In this document: piece by piece, positions 33,112 to 41,513 of the stretch | Numbering within the stretch: position 1 is the stretch's first letter | Layout: every line of letters begins with the position of its first letter | NCBI GenBank assembly: GCA_031180725.1 | Contig: JAPSLO010000014.1 | Coordinates: 62,001 to 126,000, forward strand | Length of the DNA: 64,000 bases | Direction of reading: 5' to 3' | From: Roseomonas sp. | GTDB taxonomy: Bacteria; Pseudomonadota; Alphaproteobacteria; Acetobacterales; Acetobacteraceae | Position numbers and translations under genes: made by a program | Notes under the pieces: model-generated | Database searches by the model: none | Told to the model about the DNA's origin: nothing | What the model saw: the letters and a program-made list of their open reading frames with translations, nothing else

Positions 33112-33989
33112 TGCGCGCGGCGCTGCTGGCGCTCGCCGCCGCCTTCCTGTTCAACCTGGAAGCGGTGGCCGCGAAGGCGCTGGAGGGGGTGCCGCTGGCC
33201 ACACTGGTGCTGGTGCGCGCGCTGGGGCAGCTCTTATGGATCATGCCGGCCTTCCTGCGCGATCCCGCGGGCACGGTGCGCACCAACCGGCTTGGCCTGG
33301 CGCTGCTGCGCGGCGTGCTCTCGGCGGCGTCCTGGTTCCTCTATTTCGCCACCTTCACGCTGCTGCCGCTGGCCACGGCCACGGTGCTGTCCTTCAGCTC
33401 CGTGTTGTTCGTCATCGCGCTGTCGGGGCCGGTGCTGCGCGAAAGGGTGGGCTGGCGGCGCTGGGCGGCGGCGCTGGTGGGCTTCGCCGGGGTGGTGGTG
33501 ATCCTGCGCCCGGATGCGCTGCCGATGGGCTGGCCGGTGGCGGCGGCGCTCAGCTCCGCCTTCATGAGCGCCATCATCATGCTGACCACCAAGACGCTGG
33601 CGCGCAGCGAACGCACCGAGACGATCATGCTGTGGATCGGCGTGGTGACGGCCAGCTTCTCCTTCCCTCTCGCGTTGCCGGGGCTGGCCTGGCCGGGCTG
33701 GGCCAATGCGGGGCTGCTGTCGCTGGCCGGCCTCAGCGGGCCGGCCGCAATGCATCTGTGGATCAGCGCGCTGCGACTGGCCGATGCCAGCGCCATCGCG
33801 CCGCTATCCTATGTGCGCCTGGTCTTCGCGGCCGGTGCAGGGGTGCTGCTGTTCCAGGAAGTGCCGGACATCTGGCTGGCACTGGGCGCGGCGCTGATTA
33901 TCGGCAGCGCCATCTATGTCACCCGCGCCAGGCCGCCTGGCGAGAGGACGGCCTCCAGCACGGCCGGGTCCAGGCCGAAGTCGCGGTAG
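33108..33989 (+). CDS. EamA/DMT family transporter 2
   Basis: A 293-residue membrane protein paralogous to the gene it overlaps (ATGA at 33108). It shows matching landmarks, for example VLSFSSVLFVIALSGPVL against VLSFTNVLFTTLLARPVL, and IAPLSYVRLVFAAGAGVLLFQE near the C-terminus. Ten transmembrane segments are expected. A second ATG follows immediately (33111). Its last 25 codons run antisense to the 3' end of the convergent gamma-glutamylcyclotransferase-like gene. Confidence 0.9.
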   Translation: MMRAALLALAAAFLFNLEAVAAKALEGVPLATLVLVRALGQLLWIMPAFLRDPAGTVRTNRLGLALLRGVLSAASWFLYFATFTLLPLATATVLSFSSVLFVIALSGPVLRERVGWRRWAAALVGFAGVVVILRPDALPMGWPVAAALSSAFMSAIIMLTTKTLARSERTETIMLWIGVVTASFSFPLALPGLAWPGWANAGLLSLAGLSGPAAMHLWISALRLADASAIAPLSYVRLVFAAGAGVLLFQEVPDIWLALGAALIIGSAIYVTRARPPGERTASSTAGSRPKSR

Positions 33990-34342
33990 CCGTGGCGCAG
34001 CGCCTCGACATAGCCCTCCGGCGGCGGGCCGGCGCGGAAGACGCGCTCGATATAGATCCAGACCGACCGGCCATCCGGCAGGGTCAGGTGGCGCCGTTCG
34101 TAGATGCCCTTCGCCACGCCCTCGGTCCTGTCGAGCGCATCCAGATCCGCCCGGGTGATGCGCCAGAGGCCAAGGGGGACCACGGCGGCCGGATCCTCCA
34201 CGATGGTCGCGAAGCGGCCGAGGCTGAGCCGCCAGCCAGGCAGCAGCGCCCTGCCCGCCGGCTCGGCCATGCCGCAGCGCCCGCGCATGCGGGCATGGCA
34301 AAGATTGCTGCCATAGGCGGCATAGAGCAGCGGCTCGAACAT
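33914..34342 (-). CDS. Gamma-glutamylcyclotransferase-like (AIG2/GGCT) protein
   Basis: A 142-residue cytoplasmic protein with the family's substrate-loop motif YAAYGSNLCHARM, an RFATIVEDP strand, the acidic catalytic position in LDALDRTEGV (Glu), and YIERVF. It would cyclise gamma-glutamyl peptides to 5-oxoproline, although many bacterial members have undefined substrates. The 3' end overlaps the EamA 2 gene on the other strand by 76 bases. It is divergent from the LctP-type permease gene, 47 bases away. Confidence 0.87.
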   Translation of the reverse strand: MFEPLLYAAYGSNLCHARMRGRCGMAEPAGRALLPGWRLSLGRFATIVEDPAAVVPLGLWRITRADLDALDRTEGVAKGIYERRHLTLPDGRSVWIYIERVFRAGPPPEGYVEALRHGYRDFGLDPAVLEAVLSPGGLARVT

Positions 34343-34389
34343 CGGCGCCGATGCTGGCGGGTGCGCCGTATCGCGGCAAGGCGCACCAG

Positions 34390-35784
34390 ATGATCCTCGC
34401 GCTGCAGGCCATCCCGCTGCTGCTGCTGGTGGGGCTGCTGTCCTCCGGCCGGGCGGGGCCGGTGCCGGCGGTGCTGGCGGCGCTGGCCGCGGCGCTGCCG
34501 GGAATCGCGCTCAGCGTGCCGGACCTGCCGGCCTTCCTGGCGCAGGAGACGGCACGCGCCGCCTTCCTGGCGCTGAAGCCCATTCTGGTGGTGGCGGGCG
34601 GTCTGCTGTTCCACGCCGCCGTCACCCGCGAAGGCACGGCCGCCCCACACCGGGCGGAGCCGCGGCGCATCTTCGTGGCCACGCTGCTGGCCGGCTCCTT
34701 CCTGGAAAGCGTCACCGGCTTCGGCGTGGGGGCGGTTTTCGCACTGTCGGCGCTGCGCGGCATGGGGCTTTCGGGCGCGCCGGCCGGGGCGATGGCGCTG
34801 CTCTCGCTGTACCTGGTGCCCTGGGGCGGGCTTGGGCCCGGCACGGCGCTGGGGGCGGCGCTGGTGGGCCTGCCGGCGCAGGAGCTGGCCGAGGCGACCG
34901 CCTGGCGCAGCGCCTTCTGGCTGCCGGTGCTGGGGCCAGTGCTGTGGCGGCTCTGCGCCGCGGCGGGCATCGCCGTGCCGGGGCGGGAGAAGCTGGCGCA
35001 GATGGCGGTGCTGCTGGGCATGGCGGTGGCGCTGCCCCTCTCCCACCGCATCCTGCCTTTCGAGGTGGTGGGCATCGTCGTTTCCGGCGTGCCACTGCTG
35101 GGAATGCTGTGGCGGCTTCACCCGCCGCGTGGCATGGCGGGCTGGCGCGCGGCGCTGCGGCGGCTGGCGCCCTATGCCGGGCTGACCGCGGCCCTGCTGC
35201 TGGCGCGTGGCTGGCGCGGGGCGCCGAGCTGGGACCCCTTCCCCGGCCTGCCCGGCTTTCCGCTGACCCATGTGGCCGTGGTCCTCTGGGTCTTTGCGGC
35301 GCTGCTGCTGGTGCCGCGTGGCCGGGCGGGGCTGGCGACGGGCGCCGCGGCGCTGCGCCGCGCCCGGCGGCCGGCGCTGGCCATGCTGCTCTATGTCGTG
35401 CTGGCAGGCTGGCTTTCGGGTTCGGGCGCGGCGGCCGCGCTGGCCGGCGCGGTGGCCGGAGCGCTGGGGCCGCTGGCGCCCCATGCGGTGCCGGTGCTGG
35501 CGCTACTCTCCGGCATCGCGACCGGCAGCAATGTGGGATCCAACGCCACGATGATGCCCGTGCAGGCGGCGCTCGGCCAGGCCGCCGGGCTGCCGCCGCT
35601 GCTGGCGCCCTCGGTGCAGAATTTCGCAGGTTCCGCCGGGGCCGGGGCGTCCTTTGCGGGCACGGCAATGATCTGCGGGCTGCTGGCCGATGGCACGCGC
35701 CCCGGGCAGCTCTGGCGGCCGCTGCTACCGTCGCTGCTGGCTGTGCTGACGGTGGGCTGGATCAGCCTTACATTGCTAGACTGA
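34390..35784 (+). CDS. LctP-type (lactate permease family) transporter
   Basis: A 464-residue inner-membrane permease with about 12 hydrophobic segments. SFLESVTGFGVGAVF and the late GSNVGSNATMMPVQ are characteristic of the L-lactate permease family. It is shorter than E. coli LctP (about 550 residues), as in many alphaproteobacterial members. It probably takes up lactate, glycolate or a similar hydroxy acid with protons. ATG 34390 (GGCAAGG upstream) is preferred to ATG 34351, which has no ribosome site. Confidence 0.83.
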   Translation: MILALQAIPLLLLVGLLSSGRAGPVPAVLAALAAALPGIALSVPDLPAFLAQETARAAFLALKPILVVAGGLLFHAAVTREGTAAPHRAEPRRIFVATLLAGSFLESVTGFGVGAVFALSALRGMGLSGAPAGAMALLSLYLVPWGGLGPGTALGAALVGLPAQELAEATAWRSAFWLPVLGPVLWRLCAAAGIAVPGREKLAQMAVLLGMAVALPLSHRILPFEVVGIVVSGVPLLGMLWRLHPPRGMAGWRAALRRLAPYAGLTAALLLARGWRGAPSWDPFPGLPGFPLTHVAVVLWVFAALLLVPRGRAGLATGAAALRRARRPALAMLLYVVLAGWLSGSGAAAALAGAVAGALGPLAPHAVPVLALLSGIATGSNVGSNATMMPVQAALGQAAGLPPLLAPSVQNFAGSAGAGASFAGTAMICGLLADGTRPGQLWRPLLPSLLAVLTVGWISLTLLD

Positions 35785-35806
35785 CATCTATCCTCGCAAT
35801 GTCATT

Positions 35807-35824
35807 GCCGCATTGCAATGCGGC
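35807..35824. promoter_or_regulatory. 18-base perfect palindrome upstream of the TerC gene
   Basis: GCCGCATTGCAATGCGGC reads the same on both strands. It lies 23 bases after the LctP-type gene and 79 bases before the TerC gene, next to an AT-rich patch (CAAATTTATAGT). It may be a regulator site, or a terminator with a seven-base stem and four-base loop, though no T-tract follows. No yybP-ykoY manganese riboswitch, which often precedes terC, was recognised here. Confidence 0.4.
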
Positions 35825-35903
35825 GGCAAATTTATAGTCCCACCCTGGGCGGCTAGCCTGAGTCGAGAGCCTGTTCTCTGGCCGCACAGGAGAAAGTACA
35901 CGG

Positions 35904-36536
35904 ATGGATACGCTTGTCGCGCAGGGCGGGCAGTTCCTGCAGATCTTGTGGCTCAACATCATCCTGTCCGGCGACAATGCGGTGGTAATCGGGCTGGCGG
36001 CGGCTGGCCTGCCGGAAAAGCTGCGCGGCCGCGCGGTGCTGTTCGGCATCGTAGCGGCGGCGGTGTTGCGCATCGTCTTCTCGATTTTCGCCACCTTCCT
36101 GCTGACGCTATGGTGGATCGACCTGCTGGGCGGCCTGGCCCTGCTCTATATCGCCTGGGGCTTCTGGAAGGAGTTGCGGGGCAAGGAGGAGGAAGAGGAG
36201 AGGGGCCGCCACGAGGTCAGCGAGAAGACCTTGGGTCAGGCGCTGTGGCAGATCATCGTCGCCGATGTCTCCATGAGCCTGGACAACGTGCTGGCCGTTG
36301 CGGCGGTGGCGCGCGACAACCTGCCCATGCTGATCGTTGGCCTGCTGATCTCCATCGTCCTGATGGGCCTGCTGGGTGGCGCGCTGGCCAAGCTGCTCGA
36401 TCGCTACCGCATCATTGCCTATATCGGCCTGGCGCTGATCGCCTATATCGGCCTGGAACTGCTGTGGGAGGGCGCGCAGCAGGCCAATGTGGCACTGGCG
36501 CTTGGGCTGCCCATCCCGGCACCGCACGGGCACTGA
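35904..36536 (+). CDS. TerC/YjbE family integral membrane protein
   Basis: A 210-residue inner-membrane protein of the TerC family. It has the paired acidic membrane motifs LSGDNAVVIGLA (helix 1) and VSMSLDNVLAVA (central helix), implicated in metal, mainly manganese, efflux or loading of exported proteins. Seven hydrophobic helices are visible, with a charged cytoplasmic loop (GKEEEEERGRHEV) between helices 3 and 4. AGGAGA upstream of the ATG fixes the start. It stands alone in its transcription unit. Confidence 0.9.
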   Translation: MDTLVAQGGQFLQILWLNIILSGDNAVVIGLAAAGLPEKLRGRAVLFGIVAAAVLRIVFSIFATFLLTLWWIDLLGGLALLYIAWGFWKELRGKEEEEERGRHEVSEKTLGQALWQIIVADVSMSLDNVLAVAAVARDNLPMLIVGLLISIVLMGLLGGALAKLLDRYRIIAYIGLALIAYIGLELLWEGAQQANVALALGLPIPAPHGH

Positions 36537-36549
36537 GCGGCACGCCTGG

Positions 36550-36574
36550 CCCCGGGCGCGGGCGCACCCCGGGG
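36550..36574. terminator. Hairpin after the TerC gene
   Basis: CCCCGGG (36550-36556) pairs with CCCGGGG (36568-36574) around an 11-base loop, just downstream of the TerC stop codon. It is GC-rich without a T-tract and probably ends the TerC transcript. Confidence 0.45.
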
Positions 36575-36588
36575 ACGGCGGCCCGGGA

Positions 36589-36616
36589 TTGACCTTGCCC
36601 GGGCCTGGACTAAACG
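36589..36616 (+). promoter_or_regulatory. Candidate promoter of the TRAP operon
   Basis: TTGACC (36589-36594) is followed after 16 bases by TAAACG, about 50 bases before the dctP start. The -35 matches consensus at five of six positions; the -10 is weak. Confidence 0.35.
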
Positions 36617-36664
36617 GCTCTCGGAGGGGGCGCCAGAAGGCGCCCGACCCCTGAGGAGACGTCC

Positions 36665-37639
36665 ATGACCCTCACACGCCGTCTGGCGCTTGCCGCCGCG
36701 CTGGCCCTGCCGCTCGGTGCCGCGCCCGCCTTCGCGCAAACGCAGATCACCATCCAGCACCCGCTGCCGCTGAACAGCCATTACGGCGCCGGCGCCTCGG
36801 CCTTCAAGGAGTCCCTCGAGGCCGCGACGGGCGGGCGCTACCGGGTGAACATCCAGCGCAACGACAACGAGCGCGAGATGATCGAAAGCGTGCAGATCGG
36901 CACGCTGGACTGCACCATCACTTCCACCGGCCCGGTCGGCAATTTCGTGCCGGAAGTCCGCAATTTCGACGTGCCCTTCCTGTTCCGCGACACCGCCCAT
37001 GCCCGCGGCGTACTGGATAGCGAGATCGGCCAGGGCGTGCTGCAGCGCTTTAACCCGCGCGGCCTGGCCGGCGTGATCTGGCTGGAGAATGGCTTCCGCC
37101 ACCTGACCAATTCCCGCCGCGAGGTGAACGCGCCGGCCGATGTGCGCGGCCTGAAGGTGCGCACCATGGAGAACCAGGTGCATATGCGCGCCTTCCAGAC
37201 GCTGGGCGCCCTGCCCACGCCGATGGCCTTCAGCGAGCTGGTGCCCGCCCTGCAGCAGGGCACGGTGGACGGGCAGGAGAACCCGATCCCGGTGATCGTG
37301 GCGAACAACCTGAACCAGGTGCAGCGCTTCCTGACGCTGACTGGCCACGTCTATTCGCCGGCCCTGCTGATCTGCAACCCGGCGATGATGGGCCGGCTGA
37401 GCGCCGCCGACCGCACCGCCTTCATGGCCGCTGCCCGCGCCGCGCAGAAGGCCAACCGCGACCGCGTCTCGGCCGACGAGGCTTCCGGCGTCGAGGAGCT
37501 GCGCCGCCGCGGCATGAACGTGGTGACCGGCGTGGATGCCACCGCCTTCCAGGCCGCCCTCGCCCCTGCCTTTGCCGAGTACGAGCGATCGCTGGACGGC
37601 GCGCTGCTGCGCCGCGTGCGGGACTGGCGCCCGAACTGA
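36665..37639 (+). CDS. dctP: TRAP transporter solute-binding protein
   Basis: A 324-residue periplasmic binding protein with a signal peptide (TLTRRLALAAALALPLGAAPAFA). It has the DctP pattern: ITIQHPLPLNSHYGAGASAFKE, RNFDVPFLFRD, LKVRTMENQVHMRAFQTLGA with the ligand-carboxylate arginine, and ELVPALQQGTVDGQENPI. It captures an organic acid for the downstream membrane subunits. The ATG follows GAGGAGAC. The specific ligand, such as a C4-dicarboxylate or sugar acid, is not deducible. Confidence 0.93.
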   Translation: MTLTRRLALAAALALPLGAAPAFAQTQITIQHPLPLNSHYGAGASAFKESLEAATGGRYRVNIQRNDNEREMIESVQIGTLDCTITSTGPVGNFVPEVRNFDVPFLFRDTAHARGVLDSEIGQGVLQRFNPRGLAGVIWLENGFRHLTNSRREVNAPADVRGLKVRTMENQVHMRAFQTLGALPTPMAFSELVPALQQGTVDGQENPIPVIVANNLNQVQRFLTLTGHVYSPALLICNPAMMGRLSAADRTAFMAAARAAQKANRDRVSADEASGVEELRRRGMNVVTGVDATAFQAALAPAFAEYERSLDGALLRRVRDWRPN

Positions 37640-37728
37640 GCGGGCGGTCCACGGGGACCGGGAGATGACCGGGGGCGCGGGCAGGTCCCGCGCCCTTTCG
37701 GTATCGGGGGAAGGCGAAAGGGGACATC

Positions 37729-38325
37729 ATGAATGCGATGAACACCCTGCCCTTGCAGGTGACCGTCGGCGCGACGCTGGCCGTGGTGCTGGCGGCGCTC
37801 TGGGCGGCGCAGGGCGAAGGCGCACGGGCGGCGGTTCGGCGCCTGGTGCTGGGCCTTGATCGGGCCACCACGGGCCTGGCCGCCATTCTGGCTTGCGTGG
37901 CGCTGGGCATCGCCGTGGCGGCGGGGCTGTGGCAGGTGATCTCCCGCTTCGCGACCGAGACCCCGGCCGTGTGGTCCGAGGCGCTGGTGCGCACCGCGCT
38001 GGTATGGATGGCCTATCTGGGCCTGGCGCTGGCGCTGCGCGCGGGGGCGTTGGTCTCCATCGACGTGGCGCACCGCTATTCGGGCGGCGTGCTGCGGCGG
38101 GGGATCGAGGCGGCGGCGCTGGCCTGCTCGCTCTCGCTGATGGGCGTGATGTTCTGGTTCGGCTGGATGATGGCCGAGCGCGTGCAATTCCAGGAAATGG
38201 CGGGTCTCGAGGTCTCGATGTCCTGGGGCTACGCCGCCATCCCGGTCGGCGCGCTCTTCGCGATGGTCGGTGCGGTGGCGCAGTTCCTCGACCGGCGCTC
38301 GGAGGAGTTGGAGGCGGCGGTATGA
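37729..38325 (+). CDS. dctQ: TRAP transporter small permease
   Basis: A 198-residue four-helix membrane subunit. Helices lie at about residues 10-27, 48-70, 89-108 and 131-150, with WSEALVRTALVWMAYLGLALALR characteristic of DctQ and MSWGYAAIPVGALFAMVGAV near the C-terminus. It joins DctM to form the membrane domain. Its stop overlaps the ATG of a 37-codon frame that fills the gap to dctM. Confidence 0.92.
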   Translation: MNAMNTLPLQVTVGATLAVVLAALWAAQGEGARAAVRRLVLGLDRATTGLAAILACVALGIAVAAGLWQVISRFATETPAVWSEALVRTALVWMAYLGLALALRAGALVSIDVAHRYSGGVLRRGIEAAALACSLSLMGVMFWFGWMMAERVQFQEMAGLEVSMSWGYAAIPVGALFAMVGAVAQFLDRRSEELEAAV

Positions 38326-38435
38326 GCAAGCATGGGTCCAGCTCCGACTTGCGGCTGCCACCGGCAGCCGAGGCGTCGAACGGCGCGCGCCGCGGCTGCG
38401 GCGAAGCCGCCCGGCATCCGGGGGTATCCGTATGA
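38322..38435 (+). CDS. Possible 37-residue ORF bridging dctQ and dctM
   Basis: The ATG overlaps the dctQ stop (ATGA) and the TGA stop overlaps the dctM ATG (ATGA), so the frame fits exactly between the two. The peptide has low complexity (Ala/Gly/Arg/Pro) and no known domain. It coincides with a set of hairpins, so it may be an inserted repeat that happens to be open and preserves translational coupling rather than a functional gene. Confidence 0.3.
   Translation: MSKHGSSSDLRLPPAAEASNGARRGCGEAARHPGVSV
38352..38423. repeat. Tandem palindromic element between dctQ and dctM
   Basis: Three consecutive hairpins are visible. CGGCTGCC (38352-38359) pairs with GGCAGCCG (38363-38370). GCGGCT (38392-38397) pairs with AGCCGC (38405-38410). 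A short CCGG/CCGG stem follows near 38411-38420. dctQ and dctM usually overlap or nearly touch, so this looks like an inserted palindromic repeat. No second copy was found in the window by eye. Confidence 0.45.
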
Positions 38436-39709
38436 CCAGCGCGATGCTGACGGTGATGCTGGTGCTCTTCGCGGCCAGCATCCCCGTCGCGGTGGCGATC
38501 GGCCTGGCGGCCATCCTCGGCATCCAGGGCTATACCAGCTTCCCTCTGATCGTCGCGGCGCAGCAGCTTTTCGTGGCGCTGGACAAGTTCCCGCTGGCGG
38601 CCATCCCCTTCTTCATCCTGGCCGGCAACCTGATGGATGTGGGCGGCATCAGCCGGCGCCTGGTGGATTTTGCCAAATCCATCGTCGGCGGCATCCAGGG
38701 CGGGCTGCCGGCCACTTGCGTCGTCACCTGCATGATCTTTGCCGCGATCAGCGGCAGTTCCGTGGCGACCACCTTCGCCATTGGCACCATCATGATCCCG
38801 GCCCTGGTGCGTGCCGGCTATCCGGTGGCCTTCGCTGCGGCACTTCAGGCCACGGCGGCGGAGCTGGGCGTGATCATCCCGCCCTCCATCCCGATGATCC
38901 TCTATGGCGTCACCACTCAGACCAGCATCCCGGAGCTGTTCATCGCCGGCTTCGGCCCGGGCTGCCTGATCGGCGGTGCGCTGATTGCCACCATCCTGGT
39001 CTGGTGCCGCATCGCCGGCTGGGGCAAGGGGGATGCCGAAGGCCGCCTGCCCTTCGGCACCGCGCTGAAACAGGCGGGCTGGGCGCTGTTCATGCCGGTG
39101 GTGGTGCTGGGCGGCATCTATGGCGGCATCACCACCCCCACTGAGGCCAGCGTCATTGCGGTGGTCTATGCCATCCTGGTGGGCATGCTCATCCACCGGG
39201 AGCTGGGCTGGCGCGACCTCTATCCGATCTTCCGCAAATCGGTGGTCAGCAGCGCGGTGATCATGTTCATCATCGCCTGCGCGGCGCTGTTCTCCTGGCT
39301 GCTGAATCGCCAGGGCGTACCGGATGCGGCCGCCGCCTGGCTAGTGGAGACCTTCGACGGCGCCGGCTGGTACTTGCTGGGCGTCAACCTGTTCCTCTTC
39401 GTGGTAGGGATGTTCGTGGAGACCTCGGCCTCGATCATCGTCCTTGCGCCGATCCTTCAGGAAGCGGCACAGCGCTTCGGGATCGACGGGGTGCATTTCG
39501 GCACGGTGATGGTGGTGAACCTGGCGCTAGGCATGATCACGCCGCCTTTCGGCGTGAACCTCTTCGCCGCGGCGCAGGTGGCAGGCACCAGCATTGACCG
39601 GATGATGCGCTACCTGCCGGTCTTCATCGCGGTGATCTTCGCCTGCCTGATGGTCATCACCTATGTTCCCTGGATCACGCTGAGCCTACCGCACCTGGTC
39701 TTCAGGTAA
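38432..39709 (+). CDS. dctM: TRAP transporter large permease
   Basis: A 425-residue membrane subunit with about 12 helices, the ion-coupled channel of the TRAP system. Family motifs are present: PLAAIPFFILAGNLMDVGGI, FAAISGSSVATTFAIGTI, LGVIIPPSIPMILYGV, GGITTPTEASVIAVVYA and GMITPPFGVNLFAA. Length is normal for DctM. The ATG lies at the end of the palindromic insert rather than directly overlapping dctQ. Confidence 0.95.
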   Translation: MTSAMLTVMLVLFAASIPVAVAIGLAAILGIQGYTSFPLIVAAQQLFVALDKFPLAAIPFFILAGNLMDVGGISRRLVDFAKSIVGGIQGGLPATCVVTCMIFAAISGSSVATTFAIGTIMIPALVRAGYPVAFAAALQATAAELGVIIPPSIPMILYGVTTQTSIPELFIAGFGPGCLIGGALIATILVWCRIAGWGKGDAEGRLPFGTALKQAGWALFMPVVVLGGIYGGITTPTEASVIAVVYAILVGMLIHRELGWRDLYPIFRKSVVSSAVIMFIIACAALFSWLLNRQGVPDAAAAWLVETFDGAGWYLLGVNLFLFVVGMFVETSASIIVLAPILQEAAQRFGIDGVHFGTVMVVNLALGMITPPFGVNLFAAAQVAGTSIDRMMRYLPVFIAVIFACLMVITYVPWITLSLPHLVFR

Positions 39710-39738
39710 GGCGCGCAGGGCATAGGGGAGCCGAGGGA

Positions 39739-40449
39739 ATGGCGAATGACGCAGGCGGGGCGGGCGATCTTCCGGCGCTCGCGCCCCGCCAGCTGGCGGA
39801 CCGCCCGGCCCGCGCCATGGCCGGGGAGGCGGCGCTGAAGCATCTGCGCCGCGACCCCGTACTGCGGAAGGTGATCCGCCAGATCGGTCCCTGCACCCTG
39901 CGGCCGGTGCGGCGCGAGCCGTACGAGGCGCTGGTGCGGGCTATCGCCCATCAGCAGGTGCATGGCCGGGCGGCGGAGGCGATCCTCGGCCGCTTCATCG
40001 CGCTCTATCCCGGCCACCCCTTCCCGCCGCCCGCCGCCGTGCTGGAAACGCCGGTGGAGGCGATGCGCGCCTGTGGCCTGTCCGGCAGCAAGGTCGCCGC
40101 CATCCGCGATATCGCGGAGAAGGCGGTGGGCGGGCTGGTGCCGACGCGGGAAAGGGCCGCTCGCATGGGCGACGAGACGCTGATTGAAAGGCTCTGCGCC
40201 ATTCGCGGTGTCGGGCGCTGGACGGTGGAGATGCTGCTGATCTTCACGCTCGGCCGGCGTGACGTGCTGCCGGTGGACGATTTCGGCGTGCGGGAAGGCT
40301 GGCGCGTGGCGACCGGGGCGGAGACGCAGGTGAAGCCCAAGGAACTGGCCGCCATCGGCGAGGCCTGGGCGCCCTGGCGCTCTGTCGCCGCTTGGTATCT
40401 GTGGCGCGCGGCGGATGCGGCGAAGGCCAGCACCTTCAAGCCGCAATAG
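39739..40449 (+). CDS. DNA-3-methyladenine glycosylase II (AlkA-like, HhH-GPD)
   Basis: A 236-residue base-excision repair glycosylase. The helix-hairpin-helix LCAIRGVGRWTVEMLL is followed by LPVDDFGVREGW, where the second Asp of VDD is the expected catalytic residue. Residues 30-70 carry HLRRDPVLRKVI and LVRAIAHQQVHGRAAEAI. The AlkA N-terminal extra domain is absent, so it resembles the short MAG-type enzymes. It would remove alkylated purines from DNA. Three plus-strand genes follow with short gaps. Confidence 0.9.
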   Translation: MANDAGGAGDLPALAPRQLADRPARAMAGEAALKHLRRDPVLRKVIRQIGPCTLRPVRREPYEALVRAIAHQQVHGRAAEAILGRFIALYPGHPFPPPAAVLETPVEAMRACGLSGSKVAAIRDIAEKAVGGLVPTRERAARMGDETLIERLCAIRGVGRWTVEMLLIFTLGRRDVLPVDDFGVREGWRVATGAETQVKPKELAAIGEAWAPWRSVAAWYLWRAADAAKASTFKPQ

Positions 40450-40464
40450 CGCGTTCGCCTGGGC

Positions 40465-41448
40465 ATGACCCCGACCCTGCACCCCCGCCTGCTGAACGGG
40501 CGCGGCGGCGATCCTGCCGTCTATATGGAGGCGATGCACGCCCCGGGCGCCGTGCTGTTCGACTGCGGCGACATCGCGGCCCTTTCGGCCGGGCACCTGC
40601 TGAAAGTGGAGCTGCTCTGCATCTCCCACACCCATATGGACCATTGGGCGGATCTCGATCGGTTGCTGCGGCTGCTGGTGGGGCGGGAGAAGCTGCTGCG
40701 GCTCGTCGGGCCGCCGGGGCTCGCCGCGCATCTGCACCACCGGATGGCGAGCTATGTCTGGAATCTGGTGGACCGCATCCCGGCCGAGCTGGTGCTGGAG
40801 GTGACGGAAGTGGCGCCCTCCGGCCCCTGCCCCCGCGCCAGGCTGCGGCTGAAGACCGGCTTCGCGCTGGAATCGCTGCCGGCGGTGGAGCCGGAGCCGG
40901 ATGGCACGCTGCTGCGCCTCGGCGCGCTGGGGCTGCGCGCGGGCCTGCTGGAGCACGGCATCCCGGTGGCCGGCTTCGCCCTGGCTGAATCGGTGCATCT
41001 GAATGTCTGGCGCAGCCGGCTGGAGGAACGCGGCCTGCCCACTGGCCCCTGGCTGGCCGCGCTGAAATCCGCCATCGCCGCCGGGCTGCCGGACGAGACG
41101 GAACTGGCGACCCCGGCCGGCCCGCGACGGCTGAGCGCCCTGCGCGACCTGGTGCAGATCACGCCGGGACAGCGCCTGGCCTATCTGACCGATTTCGCCG
41201 ATACCCCCGCCAACCGTGCCGTGGCGCAATCCCTGGCCGCAGGGGCCGACATCGCCTTCATCGAGGCCCCTTTCATGGCGGAGGATGCCGCCGCTGCCAC
41301 CGACCGCCGCCACCTGACCACCGCCGCCGCCGGCCAGATCGCGCGCGCCGCCGGCGTGCGCCGGCTGGAGCCCTTCCACATGTCGCCTCGCTACGCGGAC
41401 CGGGCGGAGGCATGGCTGGCCGAGGCTATGGCGGCCTTCGGCTGCTGA
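40465..41448 (+). CDS. RNase Z-like metallo-beta-lactamase-fold hydrolase
   Basis: A 327-residue MBL-fold hydrolase close to tRNase Z/ElaC. The zinc motif SHTHMDHWADL is near residue 55. Further metal ligands are expected in YLTDFADT (the Asp), DRRHLTTAAAGQIA and PFHMSPRY. The last two mirror the 'HMT' and 'HFSPRY' segments of RNase Z. Whether it processes tRNA 3' ends or another substrate is open, since some homologues lack the tRNA-binding arm and none is obvious here. Confidence 0.8.
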   Translation: MTPTLHPRLLNGRGGDPAVYMEAMHAPGAVLFDCGDIAALSAGHLLKVELLCISHTHMDHWADLDRLLRLLVGREKLLRLVGPPGLAAHLHHRMASYVWNLVDRIPAELVLEVTEVAPSGPCPRARLRLKTGFALESLPAVEPEPDGTLLRLGALGLRAGLLEHGIPVAGFALAESVHLNVWRSRLEERGLPTGPWLAALKSAIAAGLPDETELATPAGPRRLSALRDLVQITPGQRLAYLTDFADTPANRAVAQSLAAGADIAFIEAPFMAEDAAAATDRRHLTTAAAGQIARAAGVRRLEPFHMSPRYADRAEAWLAEAMAAFGC

Positions 41449-41513
41449 TCACGCTCGCCCGACCGGGCCGGTGCACTGGGCACCAGAACGGATTCGCGCG
41501 TTACACTCGCCGC

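Noticed and set aside
35785-35903. yybP-ykoY manganese riboswitch before the TerC gene
   Set aside because: The conserved riboswitch core could not be found in this 119-base gap.
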